DNA of 64,000 nt from an uncultured Alphaproteobacteria bacterium (GTDB taxonomy: Bacteria > Pseudomonadota > Alphaproteobacteria > Rhodospirillales > Rhodospirillaceae). The translations under genes and the position numbers were made by a program. Below the pieces are notes generated by a model that ran no database searches, had not been told where the DNA came from, and saw only the letters and a list, made by a program, of their open reading frames with translations. The stretch spans positions 2,734,001-2,798,000 of the forward strand of contig LT599022.1 of assembly GCA_900079695.1 (NCBI GenBank), written 5' to 3'. Position 1 is the first letter of the stretch. Every line of letters starts with the position of its first letter. Shown here one piece after another: positions 8,017 through 15,423 of the stretch.

Positions 8017-9096
8017 CTACGGCCTCTCCCGCACCGCCGAGGCGCGCACCGCCGGGCGGGGGCGGCCGCTCTGGATTACCGCGTTGCCGAGGAGGAGCAT
8101 CGGCACCGCGACGATGCCGCCGATCGGCCCCCACAGCCACAGGCCGAAGAGGATGGCGAAGAACACCGCGAAGGGGTTGAGGGTCATCGTCCGGCCGAGA
8201 ACGTGGGGGGTGATGAACTGGTTTTCGGCGAGGTTGACCGCCGAGTGGGCGAGGGCGGGCAGCAGCACCTGCCAGCCTTCGAAGTGGATCATGCCGACGC
8301 CGACCAGCAGCGCCACCATCATCGCGGTGCCGACGTAGGGCATGAAGTTCATGATCGCCGCCAGCACGCCCCACATCCACGGCTGCGGTGCGCCGATCGC
8401 CCACAGCGCGAGCCCCACCGCCGCTCCCATCGCGAGGTTGATGCCGGAGACCGCGAGCATGTAGCGCGATACCTCGGCCTCGATGGTGGCGATCACCCGG
8501 TCGGCGCGGCGGCGCTGGGCGGCGCTGACGCAGAGACCGAGGATGCCGGCGCGCAGGCGCTCGCGGGTGGCGACGAAGAAGTAGACCCCGGCGAGGAACA
8601 CGATCATCTGCGAGACCACCGCCGGGGCGAGCAGCACCGCGCTTTCCACCGCCTTGCCGCCGTCCACCGTCACCGACATCGAGGGTTCGGGGGCGGCGCT
8701 GCGCATGTTCTCGCGCAGCCGCGCCGGGTCCGGGCCGTCGGGCTTCCACGAGAGGAGGTCGGTCTGGAGTTCGTTCCAGATGTCGGGCAGGCGGTCGAAC
8801 CACACCGACACCGGCCACGCGAAGGCGGAGACGAACGCCGTCATCAGGGCGCCGGTGAGAATCACGATGATCAGCGCCGAGAGCGCGGGCGGCGCCTTCA
8901 GCCGCTCGATTCGGCGCGCCGCCGGGGCGAACATCAGCCCGAACACCACCGCGAGCGCGAGCGGCGCGAACACCAGACTGGCGGCGCGCAGCCCGGCGCA
9001 GGCGGCGACCACCCCCGCGACCACCATCGCCCACCGCGCGCCGGCGGAAAGGGCCTCGCGGCGGGGGGCGGCGGGGGATCGGCGGGGCTGGCGCAT
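8017..9096 (-). CDS. AI-2E/PerM family transmembrane permease
   Basis: 359 residues with about eight hydrophobic helices and the family's C-terminal signature (NQFITPHVLGRTMTLNPF followed by GPIGGIVAVPMLL). Members include PerM-like proteins, the autoinducer-2 exporter TqsA and Na+/H+ antiporters; which substrate applies here cannot be told from sequence. An exact EcfG-type promoter lies 34-59 bases before the start, so the gene is probably induced in the general stress response. It is convergent with ribB and separated from it by only 28 bases. Confidence 0.88.
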   Translation of the reverse strand: MRQPRRSPAAPRREALSAGARWAMVVAGVVAACAGLRAASLVFAPLALAVVFGLMFAPAARRIERLKAPPALSALIIVILTGALMTAFVSAFAWPVSVWFDRLPDIWNELQTDLLSWKPDGPDPARLRENMRSAAPEPSMSVTVDGGKAVESAVLLAPAVVSQMIVFLAGVYFFVATRERLRAGILGLCVSAAQRRRADRVIATIEAEVSRYMLAVSGINLAMGAAVGLALWAIGAPQPWMWGVLAAIMNFMPYVGTAMMVALLVGVGMIHFEGWQVLLPALAHSAVNLAENQFITPHVLGRTMTLNPFAVFFAILFGLWLWGPIGGIVAVPMLLLGNAVIQSGRPRPAVRASAVRERP

Positions 9097-9129
9097 CGGG
9101 TGTCCTCGGGCGGGTGGGGCAGGGACACC

Positions 9130-9155
9130 AACGATCCGCCCCGCGCCTGGGTTCC
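9130..9155 (-). promoter_or_regulatory. EcfG-type promoter (GGAAC-N17-CGTT) for the AI-2E family permease gene
   Basis: On the minus strand GGAAC (9155-9151) and CGTT (9133-9130) are 17 bases apart. The site lies in the 61-base gap between the histidine kinase stop and the permease start, giving the permease gene its own promoter. Confidence 0.75.
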
Positions 9156-9157
9156 CG

Positions 9158-10750
9158 TCAGGCGAGCGGCGCGTCGATGACGATGACGACTCCGCCCGCC
9201 TCGAAGCGACGCTCGATGCGGCCGCCGAGTTCGCCCTGGATGCTCGCCTGGATCAGCCGGGTGCCGAAGCCGGTGCGCTCCGGCGTCTTGATCTCGGCAT
9301 CGCTGGTTTCCCGCCATTCCAGGCGGAGGTGGCCGCGCGCGCCGTCGCGCTCGACCTGCCACTCCACGGCCAGCGCGCCGTCCGGCTCGGTGAGGCGGCC
9401 GTGCTTCAGCGCGTTGGTGGCGAGTTCGTGGAAGATCAGTCCGAACGCCTGGGCGGAACGTTCGTCGAGGTCCACCTCCGGCCCGGAAAGGCGCACCAGC
9501 GCGAGATCCTCGCCGAACACCTGCTGCAGCTCCTTGTGCAGCAGGGCGCGCAGGTCGGCGCGCATCCAGTGGGAGCGGGTGAGCATGTCCTGCGCCGACG
9601 CCATCGCCTGAAGCCGGGCGAAGAACGATTCGGTGAACGCGGGCAGGGAGTCCGAGACGCCCGCGGTCTGCCGCGCGATCGCGAGGATGCGGGCGATCGA
9701 GTTCTTGATGCGGTGCTTCATCTCGCCGAGCATCAGGTCGCGTTCCACCAGCGCCTGCTCGGAGATTTCGTGCATCTGCCGGACCGCGGCGAGGGCGCGC
9801 ATCTTGGCGTTGATCGCCACCGCGAGCGCGAGCGCCACCAGCAGCGACACCAGCATCGCCGCGACCGGCGCGAAATCGGGCTGGGCCGCGCTCGCGAACG
9901 CGCCTTCGAACACCCAGGTGCGGCCGGCCACGTCGACCGCCTGGGTGGCGACCCGGGTTCCCGCGACCGCGAAGCCGGGGGTCTGGTACAGCACGAAGTC
10001 GGGCGCATCGCGGTCGTAGATGCGGAGTTCGAGCGGGGGCTCGCCGTTCCACAGGGTGGCGGTGAAGAAATCTCCGGCGCGGAACGGCGCGAACACGAAT
10101 CCGGCGGCGGGCATCGCGGCGGCGGCCTGGGCGTCGGGCGGGCGGACGCCGAACACCGGCAGGACGATCAGGAAACCCGGCTGCTTGGCGCGGGTGATCT
10201 CCTGCGGCAGGGTGGTGGGGCCGGAGGCGTGGGGGCGTCCGTCGGCGAGCGCGGCGGTCATCGCCGCGCGGGCGGAGGGCTCGGAATAGAGGTCGTGGCC
10301 GAGGGCGGCGAGGTTGCGCGGGTTCTGCGGTTCGAGATAGACGATCGGCGCGGCGAACGGCGCCTCGGGGCGGTTGCCGATGTCGGCGACGACGTCGTAG
10401 GCGCGGCGGATCAGGGTCTGGGCGCGGGTTTCCTCGCCGTGGCGGATCAGCAGCGCGAAGCCGATGCCGTGAATGCCGGCGTAGCGGCTCTGGGTTTCGA
10501 GGCGGCGGACGAACCGGGTGAGCGACACGTGGTTGATCGCGTTGTCGGTGGCGTCGAACATCGCGTCGGTGGCTTGCAGCAGGGTGATGTGGGTGGCGAG
10601 GCGCTCGTTGGTCCGCTCCACCGCCTCGGTGAGCATCGCCGTCAGCCGGGTCTTTTCGCGCTGCACCGCCGCCGATCGCAAGGACACCGACAGGCCGACG
10701 CCGATCAGGGTGATGACGAAGAATACGATGAAGGACAGGGCGCGATTCAT
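9158..10750 (-). CDS. CHASE-domain HWE-family sensor histidine kinase
   Basis: 530 residues from the ATG at 10750. The order is an N-terminal membrane helix (about 5-25), a periplasmic CHASE domain (contains ALGHDLYSEPSARAAM), a second helix near 300, then a HisKA_2/HWE kinase core with the histidine in GEMKHRIKNSIARI and an ATP-binding domain (FHELATNALKHG, GFGTRLIQASI). HWE/HisKA_2 kinases are the class that feeds phosphate to PhyR. Lying less than 2 kb from phyR and next to csbD, it is a good candidate PhyK-type input kinase, but no direct evidence ties it to PhyR. The longer frame back to 10921 overlaps csbD and is unlikely. Confidence 0.88.
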   Translation of the reverse strand: MNRALSFIVFFVITLIGVGLSVSLRSAAVQREKTRLTAMLTEAVERTNERLATHITLLQATDAMFDATDNAINHVSLTRFVRRLETQSRYAGIHGIGFALLIRHGEETRAQTLIRRAYDVVADIGNRPEAPFAAPIVYLEPQNPRNLAALGHDLYSEPSARAAMTAALADGRPHASGPTTLPQEITRAKQPGFLIVLPVFGVRPPDAQAAAAMPAAGFVFAPFRAGDFFTATLWNGEPPLELRIYDRDAPDFVLYQTPGFAVAGTRVATQAVDVAGRTWVFEGAFASAAQPDFAPVAAMLVSLLVALALAVAINAKMRALAAVRQMHEISEQALVERDLMLGEMKHRIKNSIARILAIARQTAGVSDSLPAFTESFFARLQAMASAQDMLTRSHWMRADLRALLHKELQQVFGEDLALVRLSGPEVDLDERSAQAFGLIFHELATNALKHGRLTEPDGALAVEWQVERDGARGHLRLEWRETSDAEIKTPERTGFGTRLIQASIQGELGGRIERRFEAGGVVIVIDAPLA

Positions 10751-10805
10751 CGCGTTCGATCCTCTGCCGGCTCCGGCGCGGAAGTCGCTCCCGGAAGTCG
10801 CGCGG

Positions 10806-10831
10806 GGAACGTCACGCGATCGCCGTGCGTT
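10806..10831 (+). promoter_or_regulatory. EcfG-type promoter (GGAAC-N17-CGTT) for csbD
   Basis: GGAAC 10806-10810 and CGTT 10828-10831 with 17 bases between; the csbD ATG follows 54 bases later. csbD-like genes are classic general-stress targets, which supports the call. Confidence 0.8.
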
Positions 10832-10885
10832 GACGTTCGTAGTCCGGCCAGGATCCACCCAACCCGGGAAGATAAGGAGCCTATC

Positions 10886-11083
10886 ATGAACTGGAACCAA
10901 ATCGAAGGCAATTGGGAGCAATTCAAGGGCAAGGCCCAGAGCCGCTGGGGCAAGCTGACCGGCGACGATCTCGACGTCATCGAAGGCAATCGCAAGGAAC
11001 TCTCCGGCCGCATCCAGGAACGCTACGGCATCGCTCAGGAGGAAGCCGAGCGCGAAATCGACGACTGGCTCGGCCGGTCCTGA
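10886..11083 (+). CDS. CsbD-family stress protein
   Basis: 65 residues, starting MNWNQIEGNWEQFKGK, the CsbD fold signature, followed by KLTGDDLDVIEGNRKEL. A small, hydrophilic, abundant cytosolic protein of unknown mechanism, commonly induced by general stress. AAGGAG at 10874-10879 is a strong ribosome binding site. It is monocistronic, framed by an exact EcfG promoter upstream and a rho-independent terminator at 11093. Confidence 0.93.
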   Translation: MNWNQIEGNWEQFKGKAQSRWGKLTGDDLDVIEGNRKELSGRIQERYGIAQEEAEREIDDWLGRS

Positions 11084-11092
11084 CGGAATGCG

Positions 11093-11120
11093 AAAAACCG
11101 GGGCCTCGCCCCGGTTTTTC
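11093..11120. terminator. Bidirectional rho-independent terminator
   Basis: 11-bp stem AAAAACCGGGG / CCCCGGTTTTT (11093-11103 with 11109-11119) between the convergent csbD and DUF1328 genes. Confidence 0.9.
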
Positions 11121-11131
11121 TTTGCCTCCGC

Positions 11132-11296
11132 CTAGAAGCCGCGGACGACGCCGGTCAGAATCGTCGCCAACAGGAAGATCAGGAACAGGAAGAACAGAAA
11201 CTTCGCGATTCCCGTGGCGGTTCCGGCGATTCCGCCGAAGCCGAGAAAACCGGCGATCAACGCGATGACCAGGAATACGGCGGCGTAATAGAGCAT
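11132..11296 (-). CDS. DUF1328 / YtjA-family small membrane protein
   Basis: 54 residues, too short for most gene callers. The protein begins [16 protein letters not shown], contains [14 protein letters not shown] and ends TGVVRGF, the standard DUF1328 (UPF0391) pattern with two membrane helices. The function of the family is unknown; members are often stress-induced. It has an exact EcfG-type promoter 33 bases upstream and shares a terminator with csbD. Confidence 0.9.
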   Translation of the reverse strand: MLYYAAVFLVIALIAGFLGFGGIAGTATGIAKFLFFLFLIFLLATILTGVVRGF

Positions 11297-11328
11297 GATC
11301 CGTCTCCTCTCGATGTCTCGTCGAGGAA

Positions 11329-11353
11329 AACGATTCCGTCGCTCTTGGGTTCC
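11329..11353 (-). promoter_or_regulatory. EcfG-type promoter (GGAAC-N16-CGTT) for the DUF1328 gene
   Basis: Minus-strand GGAAC (11353-11349) and CGTT (11332-11329), 16-base spacer, directly upstream of the DUF1328 start at 11296. Confidence 0.75.
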
Positions 11354-11364
11354 CCGGTCCGGGG

Positions 11365-12159
11365 TTACGCAGCCTTCTCCGCCGCCTCGTGGAAGAACAG
11401 CGCCTGACTGATCAGCGCCTTCACCATGTCCGGATTGAACGGCTTGGTCACCAGGAAGGTCGGTTCCGGACGTTCGCCGGTGAGCAGGCGCTCGGGGAAG
11501 GCGGTGATGAAGATCACCGGGATCGCGCTGGAATGGAGAATGTCGTTGACCGCGTCGATGCCGGAGGAGCCGTCGGCGAGCTGGATGTCGGCGAGGACCA
11601 TCTTCGGCCGGGTCTTTTCATACAGTGCGATCGCCTCGTCGCGGGTGCGGGCGATCCCGGTGACGCGGTGGCCGAGGCTTTTCACCATGTCCTCGATGTC
11701 CATCGCGATCAGCGGTTCGTCCTCGATGATCATGATCTCGGTGGCGACCTGCCGGGAAATTTCGACCGAGGCGCGCTCGAGCAGCTCGGGGATCAGGGCT
11801 TCCGGCACGTCGAGGATCTCGGCGATCTCGGGCGGCTGGAATCCCTCCACCGAGGCGAGCAGGAACGCCTGGCGCGGCACTTCGGGGATCGACTGGAGGT
11901 TCGACTGGGCGCGCTGCTCCCACGCGAACGGCGACGGCTGGTCCCAGACTTCGACATGGATGGAACCATACAGACTCGCAAACAATTTATAGAGTGCGAC
12001 GCGGTCGTTGCGCGCCTCCGGGAAGATCGTGACGTCCGCGATCAGGGCCTCGAGAACCGCCGAGACGTATGCGTCGCCGGAACTCTGGGATCCGGTGAGG
12101 GCGCGGGCGTACCGCCGCAAGAACGGAAGATGCGCGGCGATGCGTGTCGATAGCGGCAT
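11365..12159 (-). CDS. phyR: PhyR, anti-anti-sigma response regulator of the general stress response
   Basis: 264 residues from the ATG at 12159 (AGGAGAG upstream). An N-terminal ECF-sigma-like domain (about 1-130, including [13 protein letters not shown] and [20 protein letters not shown]) is fused to a receiver domain ([17 protein letters not shown], phosphoacceptor Asp in [25 protein letters not shown]). Phosphorylated PhyR binds NepR and releases EcfG. The gene is divergent from nepR-ecfG and carries its own exact EcfG promoter, giving positive autoregulation as seen in other alphaproteobacteria. Confidence 0.96.
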   Translation of the reverse strand: MPLSTRIAAHLPFLRRYARALTGSQSSGDAYVSAVLEALIADVTIFPEARNDRVALYKLFASLYGSIHVEVWDQPSPFAWEQRAQSNLQSIPEVPRQAFLLASVEGFQPPEIAEILDVPEALIPELLERASVEISRQVATEIMIIEDEPLIAMDIEDMVKSLGHRVTGIARTRDEAIALYEKTRPKMVLADIQLADGSSGIDAVNDILHSSAIPVIFITAFPERLLTGERPEPTFLVTKPFNPDMVKALISQALFFHEAAEKAA

Positions 12160-12203
12160 GAGAACTCTCCTGTGACGGGCATTCGGGCAAATCTGCGAGG
12201 CAG

Positions 12204-12229
12204 AACGTTCCGCCGAGATTTTCCGTTCC
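12204..12229 (-). promoter_or_regulatory. EcfG-type promoter (GGAAC-N17-CGTT) for phyR
   Basis: Minus-strand GGAAC (12229-12225) and CGTT (12207-12204), 17-base spacer, 45 bases before the phyR start. Confidence 0.85.
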
Positions 12230-12236
12230 CCGGCAT

Positions 12237-12261
12237 GGAACTTTTTTTGAGGATGCGCATT
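12237..12261 (+). promoter_or_regulatory. Candidate EcfG-type promoter for nepR-ecfG (one mismatch)
   Basis: GGAAC at 12237-12241 and CATT at 12258-12261 with a 16-base spacer that includes seven consecutive T. One base differs from the CGTT element. The position, 32 bases before nepR, fits an autoregulated nepR-ecfG operon. Confidence 0.5.
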
Positions 12262-12292
12262 CACCGAGGACGGATATCGAGGTCACATAAGA

Positions 12293-12493
12293 ATGATGGT
12301 CGACAAAATCCATAGAAAGAACCCGGGGCCGCGGCGCGGCGACCCGAACGAGGCGATCAGCCGCAAGCTGAAGCTTCTCTACACGTCGGTGGAGGAGGAG
12401 GGGATTCCCGACCGCTTCCTCGACCTGCTGGAGAAGCTCGATCTTGCCGAACGCGCCACATCCGGCGCGTCCGATCCGCGCGACGATCGCTGA
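12293..12493 (+). CDS. nepR: NepR anti-sigma factor
   Basis: 66 residues. NepR proteins are short, with two helices that clamp EcfG; here the conserved core is RKLKLLYTSVEEEGIPDRF followed by LDLLEKLD. Divergent from phyR and 15 bases upstream of ecfG, the canonical arrangement. Two ATG codons in tandem (12293, 12296) leave the exact start open by one residue. Confidence 0.93.
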   Translation: MMVDKIHRKNPGPRRGDPNEAISRKLKLLYTSVEEEGIPDRFLDLLEKLDLAERATSGASDPRDDR

Positions 12494-12508
12494 GAGGTCT
12501 CCCCCTTC

Positions 12509-13054
12509 ATGCAAGACGGATTCAAGCGAGAGCTTCTGGCAGCGCTGCCGGGCCTGCGGGCGTTCGCCATGTCCTTGAGCGGACGCAGCGACCGCGCCGA
12601 CGACCTGGTGCAGGAAACCATCATGAAGGCGTGGTCCAAGCAGGACAGCTTCCAGATGGGCACCAACATGAAGGCGTGGCTGTTCACCATTCTGCGCAAC
12701 GAGTTCTACAGCCAGATCCGCAAGCGCGTGCACGAGGTGCGCGACCAGGACGGCGTCTACACGCAGAAGCTCGCCACCCATCCGGCGCAGCTCGGCGCCC
12801 TCGATCTGCGCGATTTCCAGCGCGCGCTCGAAAAGCTCCCCGACGACCAGCGCGAGGCGATCATTCTTGTCGGCGCGTCCGGGTTCTCCTACGAGGAAGC
12901 CGCCGAGATCTGCGGCTGCGCCGTCGGCACGATCAAGAGCCGGGTTTCGCGCGCCCGCGCCAAGTTGCTGGAAATCCTCGAAATCAGCGGCGAGGCCGAC
13001 TACGGCCCCGATCCCGATTTCGCCGCGATCACCGATCGCCCGATCACCCCTTAA
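12509..13054 (+). CDS. ecfG: EcfG, general-stress ECF sigma factor
   Basis: 181 residues with sigma region 2 (SDRADDLVQETIMKAWSK, MKAWLFTILRNEFYSQIRK) and region 4 (LEKLPDDQREAIILVGASG, YEEAAEICGCAVGTIKSRV, SRARAKLLE). These are the EcfG/RpoE2 signatures. It directs RNA polymerase to GGAAC-N16/17-CGTT promoters, eight exact copies of which I find in this block. Co-transcribed with nepR; its stop overlaps that of the convergent receiver gene by three bases. Confidence 0.96.
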   Translation: MQDGFKRELLAALPGLRAFAMSLSGRSDRADDLVQETIMKAWSKQDSFQMGTNMKAWLFTILRNEFYSQIRKRVHEVRDQDGVYTQKLATHPAQLGALDLRDFQRALEKLPDDQREAIILVGASGFSYEEAAEICGCAVGTIKSRVSRARAKLLEILEISGEADYGPDPDFAAITDRPITP

Positions 13055-13431
13055 GCTTCCGCTCCGCGCGTCGCACCGACCAGCGGCAGGATCACCTCGG
13101 CGAAGCGCGCGGGGTCGAACGGCTTGCCGAGCACCGGAACCTCCGGGAAGCCCGGCACGCCGCGCAGGAACGCCGCGTTGGCGGTGGTGAACACCACCGG
13201 CACGCCGCGCTGCCGCAACAGTCCGGCGAGACCCGCCACCTCCTCGACGAGCTGGAATCCGGTGTCGAGCAGGGCGAGCGCGAGACCTTCCCATGCCGTG
13301 TCGGCCTGCGCCTCGAGGGCGGCGGGGTTGACGATGGCCACCTCGCAAGGCAGGAGCTCGCGGAGAATCCGTTCCGCCTCCATCGCGATGATGTATTCGC
13401 CGTCGGCCACCAGGAAGCGGAGCTGCGCCAT
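13051..13431 (-). CDS. Single-domain response regulator
   Basis: 126 residues, one receiver domain and nothing else. The acidic pocket is read as FLVADGEYIIAME, the phosphoacceptor Asp as LALLDTGF, the switch Thr as VVFTTANA and the conserved Lys as VLGKPFDP. The GVPVVF-TTA...KPFD layout resembles single-domain receivers that tune the general stress response in other alphaproteobacteria, but the match is by eye. It is tail-to-tail with ecfG, which supports a role as a phosphate sink or modulator of PhyR signalling. No EcfG promoter was found upstream. Confidence 0.8.
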   Translation of the reverse strand: MAQLRFLVADGEYIIAMEAERILRELLPCEVAIVNPAALEAQADTAWEGLALALLDTGFQLVEEVAGLAGLLRQRGVPVVFTTANAAFLRGVPGFPEVPVLGKPFDPARFAEVILPLVGATRGAEA

Positions 13432-13538
13432 TTGTGGAATGATCCTTGTATGGGTGAGTCATCTCTTAGCGACGTCTTGGCGGGCGGTCATTTAAATTTG
13501 ATAGGCAGGCGCGCGATTTCGCGCCGCGCCGCCGGGCC

Positions 13539-13564
13539 GGAACCGGGGCGCGATCGCGGGCGTT
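13539..13564 (+). promoter_or_regulatory. EcfG-type promoter (GGAAC-N17-CGTT) for the Crp/Fnr gene
   Basis: GGAAC 13539-13543, CGTT 13561-13564, 17-base spacer, 40 bases before the regulator start at 13605. Confidence 0.75.
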
Positions 13565-13604
13565 ATTCCAAGGAAGAGAACAAGGTTTTTCCGGAAGGAC
13601 GGGA

Positions 13605-14339
13605 ATGGACGAAGGCTCCCTCGACGACATGGCGTGCGAAAGCTGCCCGCTCGGGAACACGGCATGGCCGCCGCAGTCGGGCGAATCTCTGGAGGCCGAG
13701 ATCGAACGTTACAAACTCGGCGAGATGCAGCTTGCGGCGGGGGCATGCCTGCTTCTCGAGGGTGCGGCCGCCCCGCACTTCTACGCCGTCACCCGCGGCG
13801 TGGGCTTCCGTCACAAGAGCCTGACGGACGGCCGTCGGCAGGTTCTCGGCTTCGTCTTTCCCGGCGATCTCGTCGGCGTGCAGGGGGCGTTGCTCGGCCG
13901 GATGCAGCATTCCGTCGACGCGCTCTCCGACGTCGGCCTTGCCGCATTCGATCGGGGGTGCCTGCCGCGGCTGTTCGAAACCTCGTCGACGGCGGGCTTC
14001 GCGGTGGCGTGGCGCGCGGCCAAGGACGAATGCATCCAGGACGAAACCCTGCTGTCGGTGGGGCGCCGCACCGCCCTCGAAAGCGCGGCCTACCTTCTCG
14101 CGCTGCTGCACCAACGCGCCTGCGCCACCGGGCTCGCCCCCAAGGGAAGGCTTGCCTTCCCGCTCACCCAGCAACATCTGGCCGACACCCTCGGCCTGTC
14201 GATCGTCCACACCAACCGCACCCTCAAGCGCCTCTCGCAGATGCGCCTGATCGCGTGGCAGGATCGCGGCTGCGTGATCCTCGACGAAGCGGGGCTGCTG
14301 GAGCTTGCGGGGTGGACGGGGCTGGACGATCGGACGTGA
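13605..14339 (+). CDS. Crp/Fnr-family transcriptional regulator
   Basis: 244 residues. N-terminal cyclic-nucleotide-binding fold (LGEMQLAAGACLLLEGAAAP, VLGFVFPGDLVG) and a C-terminal winged helix with recognition region TQQHLADTLGLSIVHTNRTLKRL. C11 and C14 (ACESCPLG) recall the start of an Fnr cluster, but the full four-cysteine set of Fnr is not evident, so oxygen sensing is doubtful. The exact EcfG promoter upstream places this regulator under the stress sigma factor, making it a possible second-tier regulator. Targets unknown. Confidence 0.88.
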   Translation: MDEGSLDDMACESCPLGNTAWPPQSGESLEAEIERYKLGEMQLAAGACLLLEGAAAPHFYAVTRGVGFRHKSLTDGRRQVLGFVFPGDLVGVQGALLGRMQHSVDALSDVGLAAFDRGCLPRLFETSSTAGFAVAWRAAKDECIQDETLLSVGRRTALESAAYLLALLHQRACATGLAPKGRLAFPLTQQHLADTLGLSIVHTNRTLKRLSQMRLIAWQDRGCVILDEAGLLELAGWTGLDDRT

Positions 14340-14402
14340 ACACGCCGCTCATCGGGGTGGCGACCGGGACGGCCGTGTGGGGCCGGGTGGAAGGACGAGG
14401 GA

Positions 14403-14828
14403 TCACTCCTTCCGCGCGCGCCCCGGCTGGGTGCCGAGGAACGCCAGCGTCCCGATCGCCGCCGCGATCAGCAGCGGGCGGCTGCGCAGGACGAGCGGCA
14501 GCGTGGAGAGCGCCACCGCGAGTTCGCCGCGCGCCGCGGCGCGTCGCCGGGCGGCCCTGCGGCGATCCGCGGCGGCGAAGGCGGCGGCGACGCCGACGAT
14601 CGCGGCCGCGAGCGCCAGCGCCGCCGCGGCGACGATCAGTGCCGCCTCGTCCGCCGGGCGGGCGAAGCTGAGGCGCTGATACGCCGCGATCAGAAGAAAG
14701 ATATAGGTGGTGGCGGCGAGCACCGCCACCAATCCCCAGATCGCCGCCCGGCGCCGGACGCGGCGGAGCGCGGCGCCCACGTCGTCGGCAAGAAACGACG
14801 ACGCGAGCGGCAGCAACCAGCGCATCAT
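14403..14828 (-). CDS. YqjE-like (holin-X superfamily) membrane protein
   Basis: 141 residues with two to three hydrophobic helices (about 30-52, 62-85 and 112-130) separated by a run of Arg/Ala. The order DUF883 protein then small polytopic protein copies the yqjD-yqjE pair of enterobacteria, where YqjE is assigned to the holin-X superfamily. Starts 5 bases after the upstream gene stop, so the two are co-transcribed from the EcfG promoter at 15180. The sequence itself is too low in complexity for a firm family call. Confidence 0.65.
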   Translation of the reverse strand: MMRWLLPLASSFLADDVGAALRRVRRRAAIWGLVAVLAATTYIFLLIAAYQRLSFARPADEAALIVAAAALALAAAIVGVAAAFAAADRRRAARRRAAARGELAVALSTLPLVLRSRPLLIAAAIGTLAFLGTQPGRARKE

Positions 14829-14832
14829 GGCG

Positions 14833-15150
14833 CTACTTGCGCATCAGGAGCGCGATCAGGAAGCCGACGCCGGCGGCGATGCCGACCGCCGCGAACGGCT
14901 GCTCGCGCACGCTTTCGGTGAGCTTCCGTCCGGCGACGTCGGCGCGCTCGCGCAACGCGCGGAGCTCCTCTTCGGTCGCCTCGGTGAGGCGGTTCATGCG
15001 CTCTTTCGCCTGACCTTTGAGGTCGGCGGCGGAGCTTTCGCCGAGATTGCCGATCACCTTGTTGAGCTTGGCGATGTCGGCGCGGATTTCGTTGATCTGC
15101 TTGATCAGGTCGTCGGTGCCCGCGGATTCTGCGGTCGAAGCGTTGGCCAT
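14833..15150 (-). CDS. ElaB/YqjD/DUF883-family membrane-anchored protein
   Basis: 105 residues: a long amphipathic coiled coil (about 14-75), then the family's tail REQPFAAVGIAAGVGFLIALL with a final MRK membrane anchor. E. coli YqjD and ElaB tether ribosomes to the inner membrane in stationary phase. An exact EcfG promoter precedes it, consistent with growth-arrest expression. Confidence 0.88.
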   Translation of the reverse strand: MANASTAESAGTDDLIKQINEIRADIAKLNKVIGNLGESSAADLKGQAKERMNRLTEATEEELRALRERADVAGRKLTESVREQPFAAVGIAAGVGFLIALLMRK

Positions 15151-15179
15151 TGGGGTCCTCCGTTGCTGAACGCGGGAGA

Positions 15180-15205
15180 AACGCGTTCATCGCGGCGATG
15201 GTTCC
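15180..15205 (-). promoter_or_regulatory. EcfG-type promoter (GGAAC-N17-CGTT) for the ElaB/YqjD-like operon
   Basis: Minus-strand GGAAC (15205-15201) and CGTT (15183-15180), 17-base spacer, 30 bases before the start at 15150. Confidence 0.78.
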
Positions 15206-15263
15206 CGCTCCCGGCGACGCGCGCCCGCGGGAACCGATTCTCTCCTTGGCGCATTACTTCCCC

Positions 15264-15288
15264 GGAAGGTATGATTCTTGATGCCGTT
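15264..15288 (+). promoter_or_regulatory. Weak EcfG-like promoter candidate (GGAAG-N16-CGTT)
   Basis: GGAAG at 15264 and CGTT at 15285 with a 16-base spacer; one mismatch in the -35 element. It faces the GAF-PAS kinase gene. Confidence 0.35.
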
Positions 15289-15348
15289 CGGCTCCGGCGT
15301 GCCGCCACGGGAGCCGGATCGGCCGAGACGAACAGAGGCGTCGCCGCG

Positions 15349-15423
15349 ATGACGAAGTTCGAGTTCCAGCGGAAGGAAGTGCGGCTACGGCGAGCGTCCG
15401 GTTCGGCGGACCGGGTGCGATGA
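15349..15423 (+). CDS. Possible 24-residue leader peptide overlapping the kinase start
   Basis: Frame beginning MTKFEFQRKEVRLRR and ending SADRVR; its TGA overlaps the ATG of the sensor kinase (ATGA at 15420). The peptide is strongly basic. The kinase ATG has no clear Shine-Dalgarno of its own, so the small frame could couple translation. It has no recognised homologue and may be chance. Confidence 0.3.
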   Translation: MTKFEFQRKEVRLRRASGSADRVR

